This document shows, piece after piece, positions 20,099 through 29,395 of a DNA stretch of 64,000 bases. Made by a program: the position numbers and the translations under genes. The DNA is from Bacteroidota bacterium (GTDB lineage Bacteria; Bacteroidota; Bacteroidia; B-17B0; Aurantibacillaceae), in contig CAUJCR010000031.1 in the NCBI GenBank assembly GCA_963169355.1, positions 62,001-126,000 of the forward strand, read 5' to 3'. Numbering within the stretch: position 1 is the stretch's first letter; each line of letters starts with the position of its first letter. The notes under the pieces are model-generated. The model was not told where the DNA came from, did no database searches, and was given only the letters and a program-made list of their open reading frames with translations.

Positions 20099-20130
20099 AA
20101 AACGCATAATTAATCAAAATTATGCGTTTA
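20099..20130 (-). terminator. Intrinsic terminator of the glycogen-synthase-like gene
   Basis: A perfect 12-bp stem (20100-20111 with 20118-20129) around a 6-base loop is followed by a T-rich run on the minus strand, 26 bp after the stop at 20155. It argues that the DUF4270 gene starts at 20090, beyond the hairpin. Confidence 0.8.
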
Positions 20131-20154
20131 AAATAGTTAAATCTATAAAATTTT

Positions 20155-20985
20155 TTAATCAGCCAATACGATACTATCTTCTAATACCATATCGTAAAAT
20201 TCGTTACACGCATCACAATATTCTCCTTCGTGTTTAAATTCTAAAATAGGTTTACCTGATTTTTTAGCGTATTTTTCTAATTCAGGGTTTATTTTTTCGC
20301 TACCAAATGTGATGCCATCAGCATGATCAATAGCTAACTTCATTAAGTTAATGTAATTAGCATCTTCAATATGTTTTAAATCTTTTCTATTAATTCCTTC
20401 TACAATGGCTTTATCTATTATTTTTTTATTTAATGATTTTGTAAACTCATCATCGTAAATAGTGAAAATAATTTTAGTTTCAGCAAATAAAGGATCTTCG
20501 CTAAAAGCCTTCTTCACATATAAAGGCGTTAAACCTGTAAACCAACCATGACAATGAATAACGTCTGGAGCCCATCCCAATTTTTTAACGGTTTCAATAA
20601 CCCCACGATTAAAGAAAATAGAACGTTCATCATTATCGTCAAAGGATTTACCAGTTACTTTATCGGATAACACAGATTTTCTTTGAAAATAATCATCATT
20701 GTCAATAAAATACACCTGCATACGAGCAGAAGGAATAGAAGCAACCTTAATGATTAAAGGATGATCGGAATTATTGATGACAATATTCATTCCTGACAAA
20801 CGAATTACTTCGTGCAGTTGATGCCTTCTTTCGTTAATATTACCGTATTTTGGCATAAACGTTCTAATTTCCTTCCCTTTCTCTTGTATAGCTTGAGGAA
20901 GTCTTCTAGCAATTTTACCAATATGGGTTTCATCTAAATAAGGAGTAATTTCCTGCGACACAAAAAGGACTCTTGCTTTTCTCAT
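20155..20985 (-). CDS. Glycogen/starch synthase-like protein, short (GT5 N-terminal domain only)
   Basis: This 276-aa protein matches the N-terminal starch-synthase catalytic domain: VSQEITPYLDETHIGKI corresponds to the start of GlgA, and DVIHCHGWFTGLTPLYVKK is the GT5 helical motif. Full GlgA is ~480 aa with a C-terminal donor-binding domain. That domain is absent here, and the protein ends with CDACNEFYDMVLED, which is not GlgA-like. The gene is not visibly broken, since no remnant follows it. Short versions next to panC and DUF4270 are common in Bacteroidota. Whether it makes glycogen is doubtful. It has a good promoter at 21014-21045. Confidence 0.8.
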   Translation of the reverse strand: MRKARVLFVSQEITPYLDETHIGKIARRLPQAIQEKGKEIRTFMPKYGNINERRHQLHEVIRLSGMNIVINNSDHPLIIKVASIPSARMQVYFIDNDDYFQRKSVLSDKVTGKSFDDNDERSIFFNRGVIETVKKLGWAPDVIHCHGWFTGLTPLYVKKAFSEDPLFAETKIIFTIYDDEFTKSLNKKIIDKAIVEGINRKDLKHIEDANYINLMKLAIDHADGITFGSEKINPELEKYAKKSGKPILEFKHEGEYCDACNEFYDMVLEDSIVLAD

Positions 20986-21013
20986 AATTTAGGTTTAAGT
21001 TTTTTAGGAAATA

Positions 21014-21045
21014 CAAAAGTAATAAAAAAAAATCCATATTTCAAA
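21014..21045 (-). promoter_or_regulatory. Bacteroidetes-type promoter of the glycogen-synthase-like gene
   Basis: Read on the minus strand, a -33 box TTTG (21042-21045) and a -7 box TACTTTTG (21014-21021) are 20 bp apart, matching TTTG-N19-20-TAnnTTTG. The start codon follows 28 bp downstream. Confidence 0.7.
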
Positions 21046-21091
21046 GTATTATTTAGCTTTACACCCAGTTTTTGAACTTTAGACATAAAAA

Positions 21092-21928
21092 ATGCAGATA
21101 TTTTGTACAATAAAGGAAGTAAAATCGTTTGTTGATGAAAAAAAACAATTAGGGAATGTGATTGGATTTGTTCCAACAATGGGTGCATTACACCAAGGAC
21201 ATATTTCATTAATTGAAACATCGAGAAAGCAAACCGATATTACGATATGTTCCATCTTTGTAAATCCTACTCAGTTTAATAATGCAGATGATTTAAAACA
21301 TTATCCACGTACACCTGATAATGATATACAGATGCTACAAGATGCTAAGTGCGATATTTTGTACATGCCCGACGTAAATGATATTTATCCAAATAATGAG
21401 ACCCAACAGTTTGATTTTGGTAAAATTGGTAATGTTTTAGAGGGTGAACATCGTCCAGGTCATTTTAATGGAGTAGGTCAAGTGGTAAGTATATTGCTAA
21501 AAGGTATTCAACCACATAAAGCATTTTTTGGTAGTAAGGATTATCAACAAGTGATGATTGTAAAAGAATTAGTAAAGCAACAAAATTTGTCGGTTGATAT
21601 AATTTCTTGTCCTATATTAAGAGAACCCGATGGCTTAGCAATGAGCTCAAGGAATAAGCGCTTAACTGTTGAAGAACGAAAAGTAGCCTCGCTTATACCT
21701 ATTATAATGAAAAAGGCTGCAGACTTGGCTCGAGAAAAAGGAGTAACGTATGCTAAATTATATGTAGATGAACAAATACATCAGCAACCGTTAATGAAAT
21801 TAGATTATTATGAAATTTGTGACGCTGAAAGTTTAGATTTATTGCAAGATATATACAACAAGCGAGCTATTTCATTGATTGCTGTATTTGTTGGTGCCAT
21901 TAGATTAATTGATAATTTAGAGATTTAG
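21092..21928 (+). CDS. panC: Pantothenate synthetase
   Basis: PanC joins pantoate and beta-alanine with ATP to make pantothenate, the precursor of coenzyme A. At 278 aa the length is normal. Signatures are VPTMGALHQGHISLI (ATP-binding HxGH, residues ~28-42), FVNPTQFNN, the pantoate/KSD-type region FFGSKDYQQV and the SSRNKRL loop. It is divergent from the glycogen-synthase-like gene across a 106-bp promoter region. panB and panD are not in the window. Confidence 0.96.
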   Translation: MQIFCTIKEVKSFVDEKKQLGNVIGFVPTMGALHQGHISLIETSRKQTDITICSIFVNPTQFNNADDLKHYPRTPDNDIQMLQDAKCDILYMPDVNDIYPNNETQQFDFGKIGNVLEGEHRPGHFNGVGQVVSILLKGIQPHKAFFGSKDYQQVMIVKELVKQQNLSVDIISCPILREPDGLAMSSRNKRLTVEERKVASLIPIIMKKAADLAREKGVTYAKLYVDEQIHQQPLMKLDYYEICDAESLDLLQDIYNKRAISLIAVFVGAIRLIDNLEI

Positions 21929-21986
21929 TTTTAACACCTTAACAATATTTAGCAAAAGAAAAATAAATACCTTAATCTGATTTACA

Positions 21987-21994
21987 TAGTTTTG
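21987..21994 (+). promoter_or_regulatory. -7 box (TAGTTTTG) next to a start codon
   Basis: The TAnnTTTG consensus is matched exactly and ends 5 nt before the ATG of the following gene, so the mRNA would have almost no leader. No clear -33 box is seen. Confidence 0.5.
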
Positions 21995-21999
21995 CAGTT

Positions 22000-22395
22000 A
22001 TGTTTCTTAAACATTTAAAACATATATTATTTACGAGCATTTTCTTACTTGGGATTGTTGGCGTAAATACATCTTTTGCTCGTACATCTCAAGAAACATC
22101 CTTAATATATAAAAAATTAGTTTCACAAAATACGGTAGTCTTAGCTGGCGAACATCAGTTAGATGATGTGTTATATGTTTTACCTGCTCAAACTGAGTCG
22201 GCAATTTTTACTCAATTAAGATTAATTGATGAGTTTCAAATATCAGATAAGTTATTACCAGAATTACACGCATTAAAAACTCTTTTCACTTCCATTAGCA
22301 ACGTATCGAATGTTAGTCAAAGGGGTCAACAGCAACCTACTATTTCTTATTTATCTTCTGATAAGTATTTGTACATCCGTACTTTTAGAATCTGA
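22000..22395 (+). CDS. Small exported protein of unknown function
   Basis: This 131-aa protein has a clear signal peptide (MFLKHLKHILFTSIFLLGI..., cut near SFA-RT). I do not recognise the mature part. It contains a helical segment (LLPELHALKTLFTSISNVS) and a polar, glutamine-rich stretch (SQRGQQQPTISYLSS) near the C-terminus. It precedes the efflux operon by 145 bp in the same direction. It has its own -7 box at 21987-21994. Confidence 0.6.
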   Translation: MFLKHLKHILFTSIFLLGIVGVNTSFARTSQETSLIYKKLVSQNTVVLAGEHQLDDVLYVLPAQTESAIFTQLRLIDEFQISDKLLPELHALKTLFTSISNVSNVSQRGQQQPTISYLSSDKYLYIRTFRI

Positions 22396-22540
22396 TTTCT
22401 GATTTTTATTCTTTCGTTTTAGCAATCTTTCATTTAAGAGGCAAGATAAACTTTTCGTTTATGTCTATGCTATTTCTTGTTGCTAATAAATTCTAATAAT
22501 AAAAATCAAAAAAAAGTTCGTAAAACACATTTTAAAAATT

Positions 22541-23623
22541 ATGAAAAAAGTACTCTTATTTGGTACACTGTGCGCTAATATCTTTTTAGTTGCATGTCAT
22601 TCAGAACATGAAGAAAAAGAAAGTGATATAAAATTTTTGGTTACTACACCTTTAATTAAAGATACAAGTATTACCACACAGTATGTTTGCCAAATACATG
22701 CTATACAGCATATTGAATTAAGAGCCTTAGAAAAAGGCTATTTACAAAACATTTATGTAGATGAGGGTAAAATGATAAATAAAGGGCAAAAAATGTTTCA
22801 AATTATGCCCTTAATTTATAATGCTGAATTACAAAAAGCAACTGCAGAAACAAATTTTGCAGAAATAGAATATCAAAATACTAAAAGCTTAGCCGATAGT
22901 AATATTGTTTCTAAAAACGAGTTGGCCTTAGCAAAGGCTAAGCTTGAGAAAGCTAAAGCTGAACAAGCATTGGCACAAACTCATCTACAGTTCACAGAAA
23001 TAAAAGCACCATTTACTGGAATTATGGATCGCTTTCAAGTAAGACTAGGTAGCTTAGTTGATGAGGGAGATTTACTAACTACATTATCTGATAATAGTAA
23101 GATGTGGGTTTATTTTAATGTTCCTGAAGCCGAATACCTAAACTATAAAACAAATATTTCATCAAATAACTTAATGAAGGTAAAGTTATTGATGGCAAAT
23201 AATAAGATGTTCGATCAGCAAGGTATTGTTGAAACCATAGAATCTGATTTTAATAACGAAACGGGTAATATTGCTTTTAGGGCAACATTCCCAAATCCTA
23301 CAGGATTATTAAGGCATGGTGAAACAGGAAATATAGTTGTAACCTCTCCTATGAAGCAAGCACTTATTATTCCTCAAAAAGCCACATTTGAAGTGTTGGA
23401 TAAAAAATTTGTATATGTTATTGATAAAAATAATCAAATAAAATCAAGAGAAATTACAGTAACTGCTGAGTTGCCTCATATTTTTATTGTTGGTAGTGGC
23501 TTAGCGCCAACGGATAAAATTTTATTAGAAGGCTTACGTCAAGTACATGAAAACGAGAAAATTGAATTTAGTTTAATGAAACCTGATTCCGTGGTTTCTA
23601 ATTTGAATTTATATGCTGAATAA
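22541..23623 (+). CDS. RND efflux periplasmic adaptor (membrane fusion protein)
   Basis: This AcrA/MexA-type adaptor links the inner-membrane pump with the outer-membrane channel. It is 360 aa with a lipoprotein signal ending LVAC (Cys near residue 19). It contains a biotinyl-lipoyl half-motif (IELRALEKGYLQNIYVDEG), an alpha-helical hairpin (residues ~85-150, repeated A/K-rich helices), FTEIKAPFTGIMDRFQVRLG closing the lipoyl domain, and a beta-barrel plus membrane-proximal domain with GSGLAPTDKILLEGLRQV. It is the first gene of a three-gene pump operon, 24 bp before the permease gene. No local regulator gene is seen. Confidence 0.93.
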   Translation: MKKVLLFGTLCANIFLVACHSEHEEKESDIKFLVTTPLIKDTSITTQYVCQIHAIQHIELRALEKGYLQNIYVDEGKMINKGQKMFQIMPLIYNAELQKATAETNFAEIEYQNTKSLADSNIVSKNELALAKAKLEKAKAEQALAQTHLQFTEIKAPFTGIMDRFQVRLGSLVDEGDLLTTLSDNSKMWVYFNVPEAEYLNYKTNISSNNLMKVKLLMANNKMFDQQGIVETIESDFNNETGNIAFRATFPNPTGLLRHGETGNIVVTSPMKQALIIPQKATFEVLDKKFVYVIDKNNQIKSREITVTAELPHIFIVGSGLAPTDKILLEGLRQVHENEKIEFSLMKPDSVVSNLNLYAE

Positions 23624-23647
23624 ATTAATCTTAAAAAATTAGAAATC

Positions 23648-26600
23648 ATGTTTACGAAATTTATTCAAAGGCCAGTTCTTGCCATTGTTATTTCCATCAT
23701 TATCATATTTGTTGGAATATTAGCCATAAAAAAATTACCTATTTCACAATTTCCAGATATTGCACCTACAACAGTAAATATCTTTATTGCATATCCTGGT
23801 TCAAGTGCAGATGTATTGGTGAAATCAACATTAATTACTTTAGAACAAGCAATTAATGGAGTGCAAGACATGCGTTATATTGCTACTGATGCTACAAGTG
23901 CAGGTGAAGCTACTTTACGTATTATATTTGAACCTGGTACCGATCCAAATGATGCGGTTATTCGTGTGAAAACCAGAGTAGATCAGGTAATGCCATTATT
24001 ACCTGAACTTGTTCAACGCGAAGGTGTTATTATTACGCCTATTCAGCCAAGTATGTTGATGTATGTGAATCTTTATTCAAAGAATAAAAGCATGGATGAA
24101 AAGTTTTTATTCAATTATGCTACTGTTGAAATGATTCCTGAAATTCAACGAATAAAGGGTGTAGCAAGAGCACAAATTTTAGGCAGCCGTCGTTATGCTA
24201 TGCGTGTGTGGTTAAACCCAGAAAGAATGAGAGCATATAACGTGTCGGTAGAGGAAGTAATGGATGCACTTGCTGAACAAAGTATCATTGGCAGACCAGG
24301 GCGAATAGGACAAAGTTCTGGTATTGCAGCGCAATCATTAGAGTATGTTTTAACTTATAAAGGTCGTTATAATAAACCTGAAGAGTATGAGGGCGTTATT
24401 ATTCGGGCTAATGCCAATGGAGAGAGTATTCGACTAAAAGATATTGCAACAGTAGAATTAGGAAGTGAATTTTTTGATATTTATTCCAACTTAGATGGAC
24501 ATCCTTCGGCTGCTATTGTATTAAAACAAAACTATGGAAGTAACGCCAGTGATGTTATAGAAAGTGTAAAATCTACTTTGGAGGAAATGAAAAAATCTTT
24601 TCCTCCAGGCATGGATTATAAAATTAGCTATGATGTATCTCAATTTTTGGATGCTTCCATCGAACAGGTTATTGAAACATTGCGCGATGCTTTTATATTA
24701 GTAGCCTTAGTTGTATTTGTGTTTTTAGGTGATTTTCGTTCTACATTAATTCCAATTTTAGCAGTTCCGGTTTCGCTTATAGGTGCTTTTTTTGTTATTC
24801 AATTTTTTGGAATTTCTATAAACTTAGTAACTCTATTTGCATTAGTACTTGCTATTGGTATTGTTGTAGATGATGCAATTGTGGTGGTAGAGGCAGTACA
24901 TGCTAAAATGGAAGAGAACCCAAAACTGTCACCCTATAGTGCAGTGAAAATAGTACTTGGAGAAATTAGTGGGGCAATTATAGCAATTACCTTAGTAATG
25001 GTTTCGGTATTTGTTCCCATATCCTTTATGAGCGGACCTGTGGGTACTTTTTATCGACAGTTTTCTATCACTATGGCAAGTGCTATTGTAATTTCAGCAT
25101 TAATTGCGTTAACGCTCACGCCTGTATTATGCGCTATGCTGTTAAAGAATCATCATGGACATGAAAAAAAGAAAAACATATTAAATAGAGCAATTAATGT
25201 GTTTAATAGAAAATTTGATAGCTTAACAGGTAAGTATGTTTGGTTATTAAAGTTAATTGTAAATAGAAGACTAGTTACTTTTGGTGTTTTAATTTTATTT
25301 TGTATTGGTGTATTTTATGGTAGTAAAGTAGTACCATCTGGTTTTATTCCTAATGAAGATCAAGGAACCATTTATGCCATTATTCAAACACCTCCAGGCT
25401 CTACACTCGAAAAAACAAATCAGGTTTCTCAACATCTTCAAAAAATTTGCGAAGATGTTGAAGGAGTGGAGTCGGTATCTTCATTAGCAGGTTATGAAAT
25501 TATGACGGAGGGTAGAGGGTCAAACGCAGGAACTTGTTTAATTAATTTAAAACCTTGGTCTGAACGTCATCAAACTGTAAAAGAAATTATGGAAGAATTA
25601 GAAGTTAAAACAAAAGGACTTGGAGCTATTGTTGAGTTCTTTGAACCACCTGCTATTCCAGGCTTCGGTACTTCAGGTGGATTCTCTATGCGCTTACTAA
25701 ATAAAACAACGAATACGGATTATCACGATTTTGATAAAGTAAATAAAGAATTTATGGAGAATTTAGGTAAACGAAAAGAACTGACAGGCTTATTTACTTT
25801 TTTCGCTGCTAATTATCCTCAGTATGAATTAGAAATTGATAATAATCTTGCGAAACAAAAAGGAGTAAATATTGGTAAGGCAATGGAGAATTTGAATATT
25901 ATGATTGGAAGTACTTACGAGCAAGGATTTATTAAATTTAACCGATTCTTTAAAGTGTATGTTCAATCTGATCCAAAGTTTAGAAGATTGCCATCAGATA
26001 TTCTTAATTTGTTTGTGAAGAATGAAGAAGGGGAAATGGTGCCTTATTCTTCTTTTATGAAACTTAAAAAGGGGCAAGGTCCCAATGAAATTACTCGATT
26101 TAATTTATATAATTCGGCAGCCATACAAGGTCTTCCAGCAAAGGGATATACAACGGCAGAGGCTATACAAGCTATTCGAGCGGTGGCAGCTAAAACCTTA
26201 CCTAATGGTTATGATATTGCATTTGAAGGATTATCTTACGATGAATCTATTCGAGGTAACGAATCAATTTATGTATTTCTTGTGGTTTTATTATTTGTGT
26301 ATTTTGTTTTGGCAGCGCAATATGAAAGCTTTATTATACCGTTATCAGTTATCCTATCTTTACCTGTAGGTATCTTTGGCTCCTTTTTATTGCTGAAAGT
26401 GATGGGCTTAGAAAATAATATCTATGCCCAAGTTGGTTTAATTATGCTGGTAGGGTTGTTAGGTAAAAATGCCGTATTAATTGTAGAGTTTGCATTACAA
26501 AAGCAACAGCAAGGGGCTACAATACTCGAAGCAGCCATAGAAGGAGCCAAAGTGCGTTTTCGCCCTATCTTAATGACTTCATTTGCATTTATAGCTGGGT

Positions 26601-26848
26601 TAATTCCTTTAATGTTAGCTCATGGGGCAGGTGCCATTGGTAATAGAACTATTGGAACTTCAGCATTAGGCGGTATGTTGTTTGGTACCTTGTTCGGTGT
26701 GATTATTATACCTGGCCTATATTTCATTTTTGCTAAACTAGCTGAGGGTAGAAAACTCATTAAAAACGAAGACGATTCGTCGTTAACAGAAGACTTAGTA
26801 CATCAAATAGATAATTTCCCACATCCAGATGAAAATGAATATAAATAA
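23648..26848 (+). CDS. RND multidrug efflux permease (HAE-1, AcrB-like)
   Basis: This 1066-aa proton-driven inner-membrane pump has 12 transmembrane helices and two large periplasmic loops in two repeats. The N-terminus FIQRPVLAIVISIIIIFVGI is typical of AcrB. The TM4 proton-relay pair is in GIVVDDAIVVVEAVH (Asp-Asp around residue 408). The end of the second repeat shows GLLGKNAVLIVEFA and the TM11 region. An extended cytoplasmic tail, rich in acidic residues, follows TM12. Substrates cannot be assigned; antibiotics, bile or dyes are typical. The stop overlaps the start of the outer-membrane factor gene by 20 bp, which suggests translational coupling. Confidence 0.96.
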   Translation: MFTKFIQRPVLAIVISIIIIFVGILAIKKLPISQFPDIAPTTVNIFIAYPGSSADVLVKSTLITLEQAINGVQDMRYIATDATSAGEATLRIIFEPGTDPNDAVIRVKTRVDQVMPLLPELVQREGVIITPIQPSMLMYVNLYSKNKSMDEKFLFNYATVEMIPEIQRIKGVARAQILGSRRYAMRVWLNPERMRAYNVSVEEVMDALAEQSIIGRPGRIGQSSGIAAQSLEYVLTYKGRYNKPEEYEGVIIRANANGESIRLKDIATVELGSEFFDIYSNLDGHPSAAIVLKQNYGSNASDVIESVKSTLEEMKKSFPPGMDYKISYDVSQFLDASIEQVIETLRDAFILVALVVFVFLGDFRSTLIPILAVPVSLIGAFFVIQFFGISINLVTLFALVLAIGIVVDDAIVVVEAVHAKMEENPKLSPYSAVKIVLGEISGAIIAITLVMVSVFVPISFMSGPVGTFYRQFSITMASAIVISALIALTLTPVLCAMLLKNHHGHEKKKNILNRAINVFNRKFDSLTGKYVWLLKLIVNRRLVTFGVLILFCIGVFYGSKVVPSGFIPNEDQGTIYAIIQTPPGSTLEKTNQVSQHLQKICEDVEGVESVSSLAGYEIMTEGRGSNAGTCLINLKPWSERHQTVKEIMEELEVKTKGLGAIVEFFEPPAIPGFGTSGGFSMRLLNKTTNTDYHDFDKVNKEFMENLGKRKELTGLFTFFAANYPQYELEIDNNLAKQKGVNIGKAMENLNIMIGSTYEQGFIKFNRFFKVYVQSDPKFRRLPSDILNLFVKNEEGEMVPYSSFMKLKKGQGPNEITRFNLYNSAAIQGLPAKGYTTAEAIQAIRAVAAKTLPNGYDIAFEGLSYDESIRGNESIYVFLVVLLFVYFVLAAQYESFIIPLSVILSLPVGIFGSFLLLKVMGLENNIYAQVGLIMLVGLLGKNAVLIVEFALQKQQQGATILEAAIEGAKVRFRPILMTSFAFIAGLIPLMLAHGAGAIGNRTIGTSALGGMLFGTLFGVIIIPGLYFIFAKLAEGRKLIKNEDDSSLTEDLVHQIDNFPHPDENEYK

Positions 26849-28274
26849 AATAACATATACCATAATTTGTGTCTTAGTAGCCATAATTATGAATTCTTGT
26901 GTAAACAATTCTAAAATTGTTACAAGAAAAGAAAATAGATATACTCCTAATCAATTTACTGCAACTGCTGATTCTACAGATAATTCAGCAAAGATAAAGT
27001 GGAAGGAGTTTTTTACGGATCCTGTTTTAGTGGCGTTAATTGATACGGCACTTAAAAATAATCAAGAACTTAATATCGTAACACAAGAAATTGAAATAGC
27101 TCGAAATGAAGCAAGAGCAAAGAAAGGAGAGTATTTGCCGTATTTGTATTTGCAAGGAGCAGGCGGCGCTGAAAAAACACCTCGTTATACAAGGAATGGG
27201 GTTGTAGAAGATAATTTAGAAGTAGAGCCAGGGGAACATTTTCCAGAGCCTTTAACCGATATGTTACTTTCAGCAAATGTTTCATGGGAAGTTGATATTT
27301 GGAAAAAACTGAGAAACGCTAAAAAAGCAGCAGTAGCTCGATATATTGCAACGGCAGAAGGAAAGAATTTTTTGGTAACACATTTAGTTGCCGAAATTGC
27401 TAGCACTTATTATGAGTTACAGGCCTTAGACAATCAGTTGCTAATTTTAAAACAAAATATTGCGATTCAAAGTGATGCGTTAGATATTGTTAAACTTGAA
27501 AAAGCATCAGCTCAGGTTACAGAATTGGCAGTAAAACGTTTTGAGGCAGAAGTTTATCACACAAAGAGTTTGCAGTTTGATATTCAACAACAAATTATTG
27601 AAACTGAAAATAAACTTAATTTTCTAGTAGGCCGTTACCCAACTTCTATTGTTAGAAATTCAGAAAGTTTTATGACGATTATTCCTAAACCTATTCAAGC
27701 AGGTATCCCATCTCAATTATTACAAAACAGACCAGATATAAAACAAGCTGAATATCAATTAACGGCTGCCAAGTTAGATGTAAAATCGGCAAAGGCTAGT
27801 TTTTATCCAGCATTAAATATAAGAGCAGGCGTTGGGTATCAAGCTTTTAATCCACAATACTTTATTAAAACTCCACAATCTTTATTATACACTGTTGCGG
27901 GAGATTTAATAGCGCCATTATTAAATAGAAATGCCCTAAAGGCTCAATATTATAGTGCGAGTGCAAAACAAGTGCAAGCCATGTTTAATTATGAGCAAAC
28001 TATATTAAATGCCTATATAGAAGTTTTAAATCAGGTAAATAAAATGGATAATATTGCTAAGAGTTATGAGTTAAGAGAGAAACGTGTACTTTCATTAACA
28101 CAATCTATTCCCATTTCAAATAATTTATTTAAGTCTGCACGAGCAGATTATATGGAAGTATTAATGACACAACGTGATGCCTTAGACTCTAGAATGGAAT
28201 TAGTGGAAACAAAAAAAGAACAAATGAATGCCCTCATAAATGTGTATAGAGCATTAGGAGGGGGCTGGAGATAA
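26829..28274 (+). CDS. TolC-family outer-membrane efflux lipoprotein
   Basis: This is the outer-membrane channel of the pump (OprM/NodT type), 481 aa. Its lipobox is MNSC (residues ~21-24). It has two outer-membrane efflux repeats with long helices: SAKIKWKEFFTDPVLVALID and NNQELNIVTQEIEIARNEAR in the first, and LLQNRPDIKQAEYQLTAAKL in the second, the last being diagnostic. It overlaps the permease gene by 20 bp. An in-frame ATG two codons later (MNINKITY) could also be used. It completes a self-contained tripartite pump operon (22541-28274). Confidence 0.94.
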   Translation: MKMNINKITYTIICVLVAIIMNSCVNNSKIVTRKENRYTPNQFTATADSTDNSAKIKWKEFFTDPVLVALIDTALKNNQELNIVTQEIEIARNEARAKKGEYLPYLYLQGAGGAEKTPRYTRNGVVEDNLEVEPGEHFPEPLTDMLLSANVSWEVDIWKKLRNAKKAAVARYIATAEGKNFLVTHLVAEIASTYYELQALDNQLLILKQNIAIQSDALDIVKLEKASAQVTELAVKRFEAEVYHTKSLQFDIQQQIIETENKLNFLVGRYPTSIVRNSESFMTIIPKPIQAGIPSQLLQNRPDIKQAEYQLTAAKLDVKSAKASFYPALNIRAGVGYQAFNPQYFIKTPQSLLYTVAGDLIAPLLNRNALKAQYYSASAKQVQAMFNYEQTILNAYIEVLNQVNKMDNIAKSYELREKRVLSLTQSIPISNNLFKSARADYMEVLMTQRDALDSRMELVETKKEQMNALINVYRALGGGWR

Positions 28275-28299
28275 TGTTAGCTAATGACTAGCATAGAAA

Positions 28300-28379
28300 C
28301 TTGCTAAACCTTGGTTGAGTACTTAATATTTTTATTTCATAGTTTTTATATTAGGCTATTCGACTAAGGTTATAGCAAG
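28300..28379. repeat. Imperfect inverted repeat after the efflux operon
   Basis: Arms 28300-28320 and 28359-28379 pair imperfectly (CTTGCTAAACCTTGGTTGAG against its inverted partner) around an AT-rich 38-base centre. There is no T-run directly after it, so it is not a classical terminator. It could be a fold-back RNA or a palindromic mobile remnant. The 10-mer CCTTGGTTGA recurs at 55813-55822. Confidence 0.5.
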
Positions 28380-28444
28380 ACAATTATTAATTTATTTTGA
28401 AAAAATAATGTAATTTTACAGCCATTATTTAATTAGATTGATTT

Positions 28445-28795
28445 ATGGCTGATTTTCCTGCTTGCCCGAAATGTAAATGTGAATATACTTATTCAACTGG
28501 TACTTTATTAACTTGCCCTGAGTGTTTTTATGAGTGGAATCCAGATGAAGAAATAAAAACGGATATAGTTAACGAATCATCAGATAAGGTAATTGATGCC
28601 AATGGCAATCAGTTATTTGATGGAGATACAGTGGTTGTGATAAAAGACTTACCTGTCAAGGGCGCATCAAAACCAGTAAAAGCAGGAACAAAAGTTAAGA
28701 ATATTAAGTTAGTAGAGGGCGACCACAATATTAGTTGTAAGATAGAAGGATTTGGTGCAATGGGGCTTAAGTCTGAGTTTGTAAAAAAGGCTTAA
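28445..28795 (+). CDS. Zinc-ribbon PhnA-domain protein (YjdM-like)
   Basis: This 116-aa protein has an N-terminal zinc ribbon, [10 protein letters not shown]...CPECFYEW (two CxxC pairs, residues ~7-27), and a C-terminal PhnA-like domain ([16 protein letters not shown] ... [19 protein letters not shown]). The family was named from E. coli phnA/yjdM; a role in phosphonate use is not supported and the true role is unknown. It lies alone between the efflux operon and a convergent amidase. Confidence 0.88.
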   Translation: MADFPACPKCKCEYTYSTGTLLTCPECFYEWNPDEEIKTDIVNESSDKVIDANGNQLFDGDTVVVIKDLPVKGASKPVKAGTKVKNIKLVEGDHNISCKIEGFGAMGLKSEFVKKA

Positions 28796-28807
28796 TTACT
28801 TTTAATC

Positions 28808-29344
28808 TTACCATAATTTTTTAAGAGATTCCCAATCAGTGTTCCAAGGATCTGTTTTTCTAATAGGGGCAATATCGCTGTGTCTTAAAATATATTTTAT
28901 AGAATGTCGTTGTTTTATAGTCTTAATCAAGGCAGCTAATGATTTAATTTGTTGTTCGGTTGGCGATTCTGTATAAGAGGTCATTATCTCAATTCCTATT
29001 GAACAACTATTTACATTTGTTCTGCCATCAGGCAAACTACTTTTTCCAGCATGGTATGATAAATCTTTTTCTTCAACTAAACGGTAAATAGTCCCGTCTC
29101 TTCCAATAACATAATGTGCTGATACATTATATTGTGCAAATTGTTTGATAACTAAATCAATATCATAGAAATCGCCACCAGAGTTATTAAAGGTGGAGTG
29201 AATGATGACAGCGTCAATTTTTCTGTTTTGTGCAGTGGCGTGCCCAAAGGTTATATTTTTATTTACAATCTTTAAACTATCTTGCGACAAGATAGTTGTG
29301 TGATAACCAACTGATAATAGTATGATGAGATGAATAAGTTTCAT
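28808..29344 (-). CDS. N-acetylmuramoyl-L-alanine amidase (amidase_2 type)
   Basis: This 178-aa exported zinc amidase cuts the bond between muramic acid and the stem peptide in peptidoglycan. It has a signal peptide (residues 1-20). Zinc-site histidines are visible in AVIIHSTFNNSGGDFYD, in SAHYVIGRDGTIYRLV and YHAGKSSLP, and in ILRHSDIAPIRKTDPW, the AmpD-like ending. A role in cell-wall recycling or remodelling is family knowledge. It is convergent with the PhnA-like gene and downstream of the cytochrome c peroxidase gene, in the same direction as the latter. Confidence 0.93.
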   Translation of the reverse strand: MKLIHLIILLSVGYHTTILSQDSLKIVNKNITFGHATAQNRKIDAVIIHSTFNNSGGDFYDIDLVIKQFAQYNVSAHYVIGRDGTIYRLVEEKDLSYHAGKSSLPDGRTNVNSCSIGIEIMTSYTESPTEQQIKSLAALIKTIKQRHSIKYILRHSDIAPIRKTDPWNTDWESLKKLW

Positions 29345-29395
29345 TATTTTGTAAATACACTAAAGTTTCTTCATAAGAAACTTTAGTGTAAAATA

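Noticed and set aside
20982-21221. Open frame of 79 codons on the minus strand over the panC start
   Set aside because: It overlaps the promoter of the glycogen-synthase-like gene and the first third of panC in another frame, and its sequence shows no family likeness.
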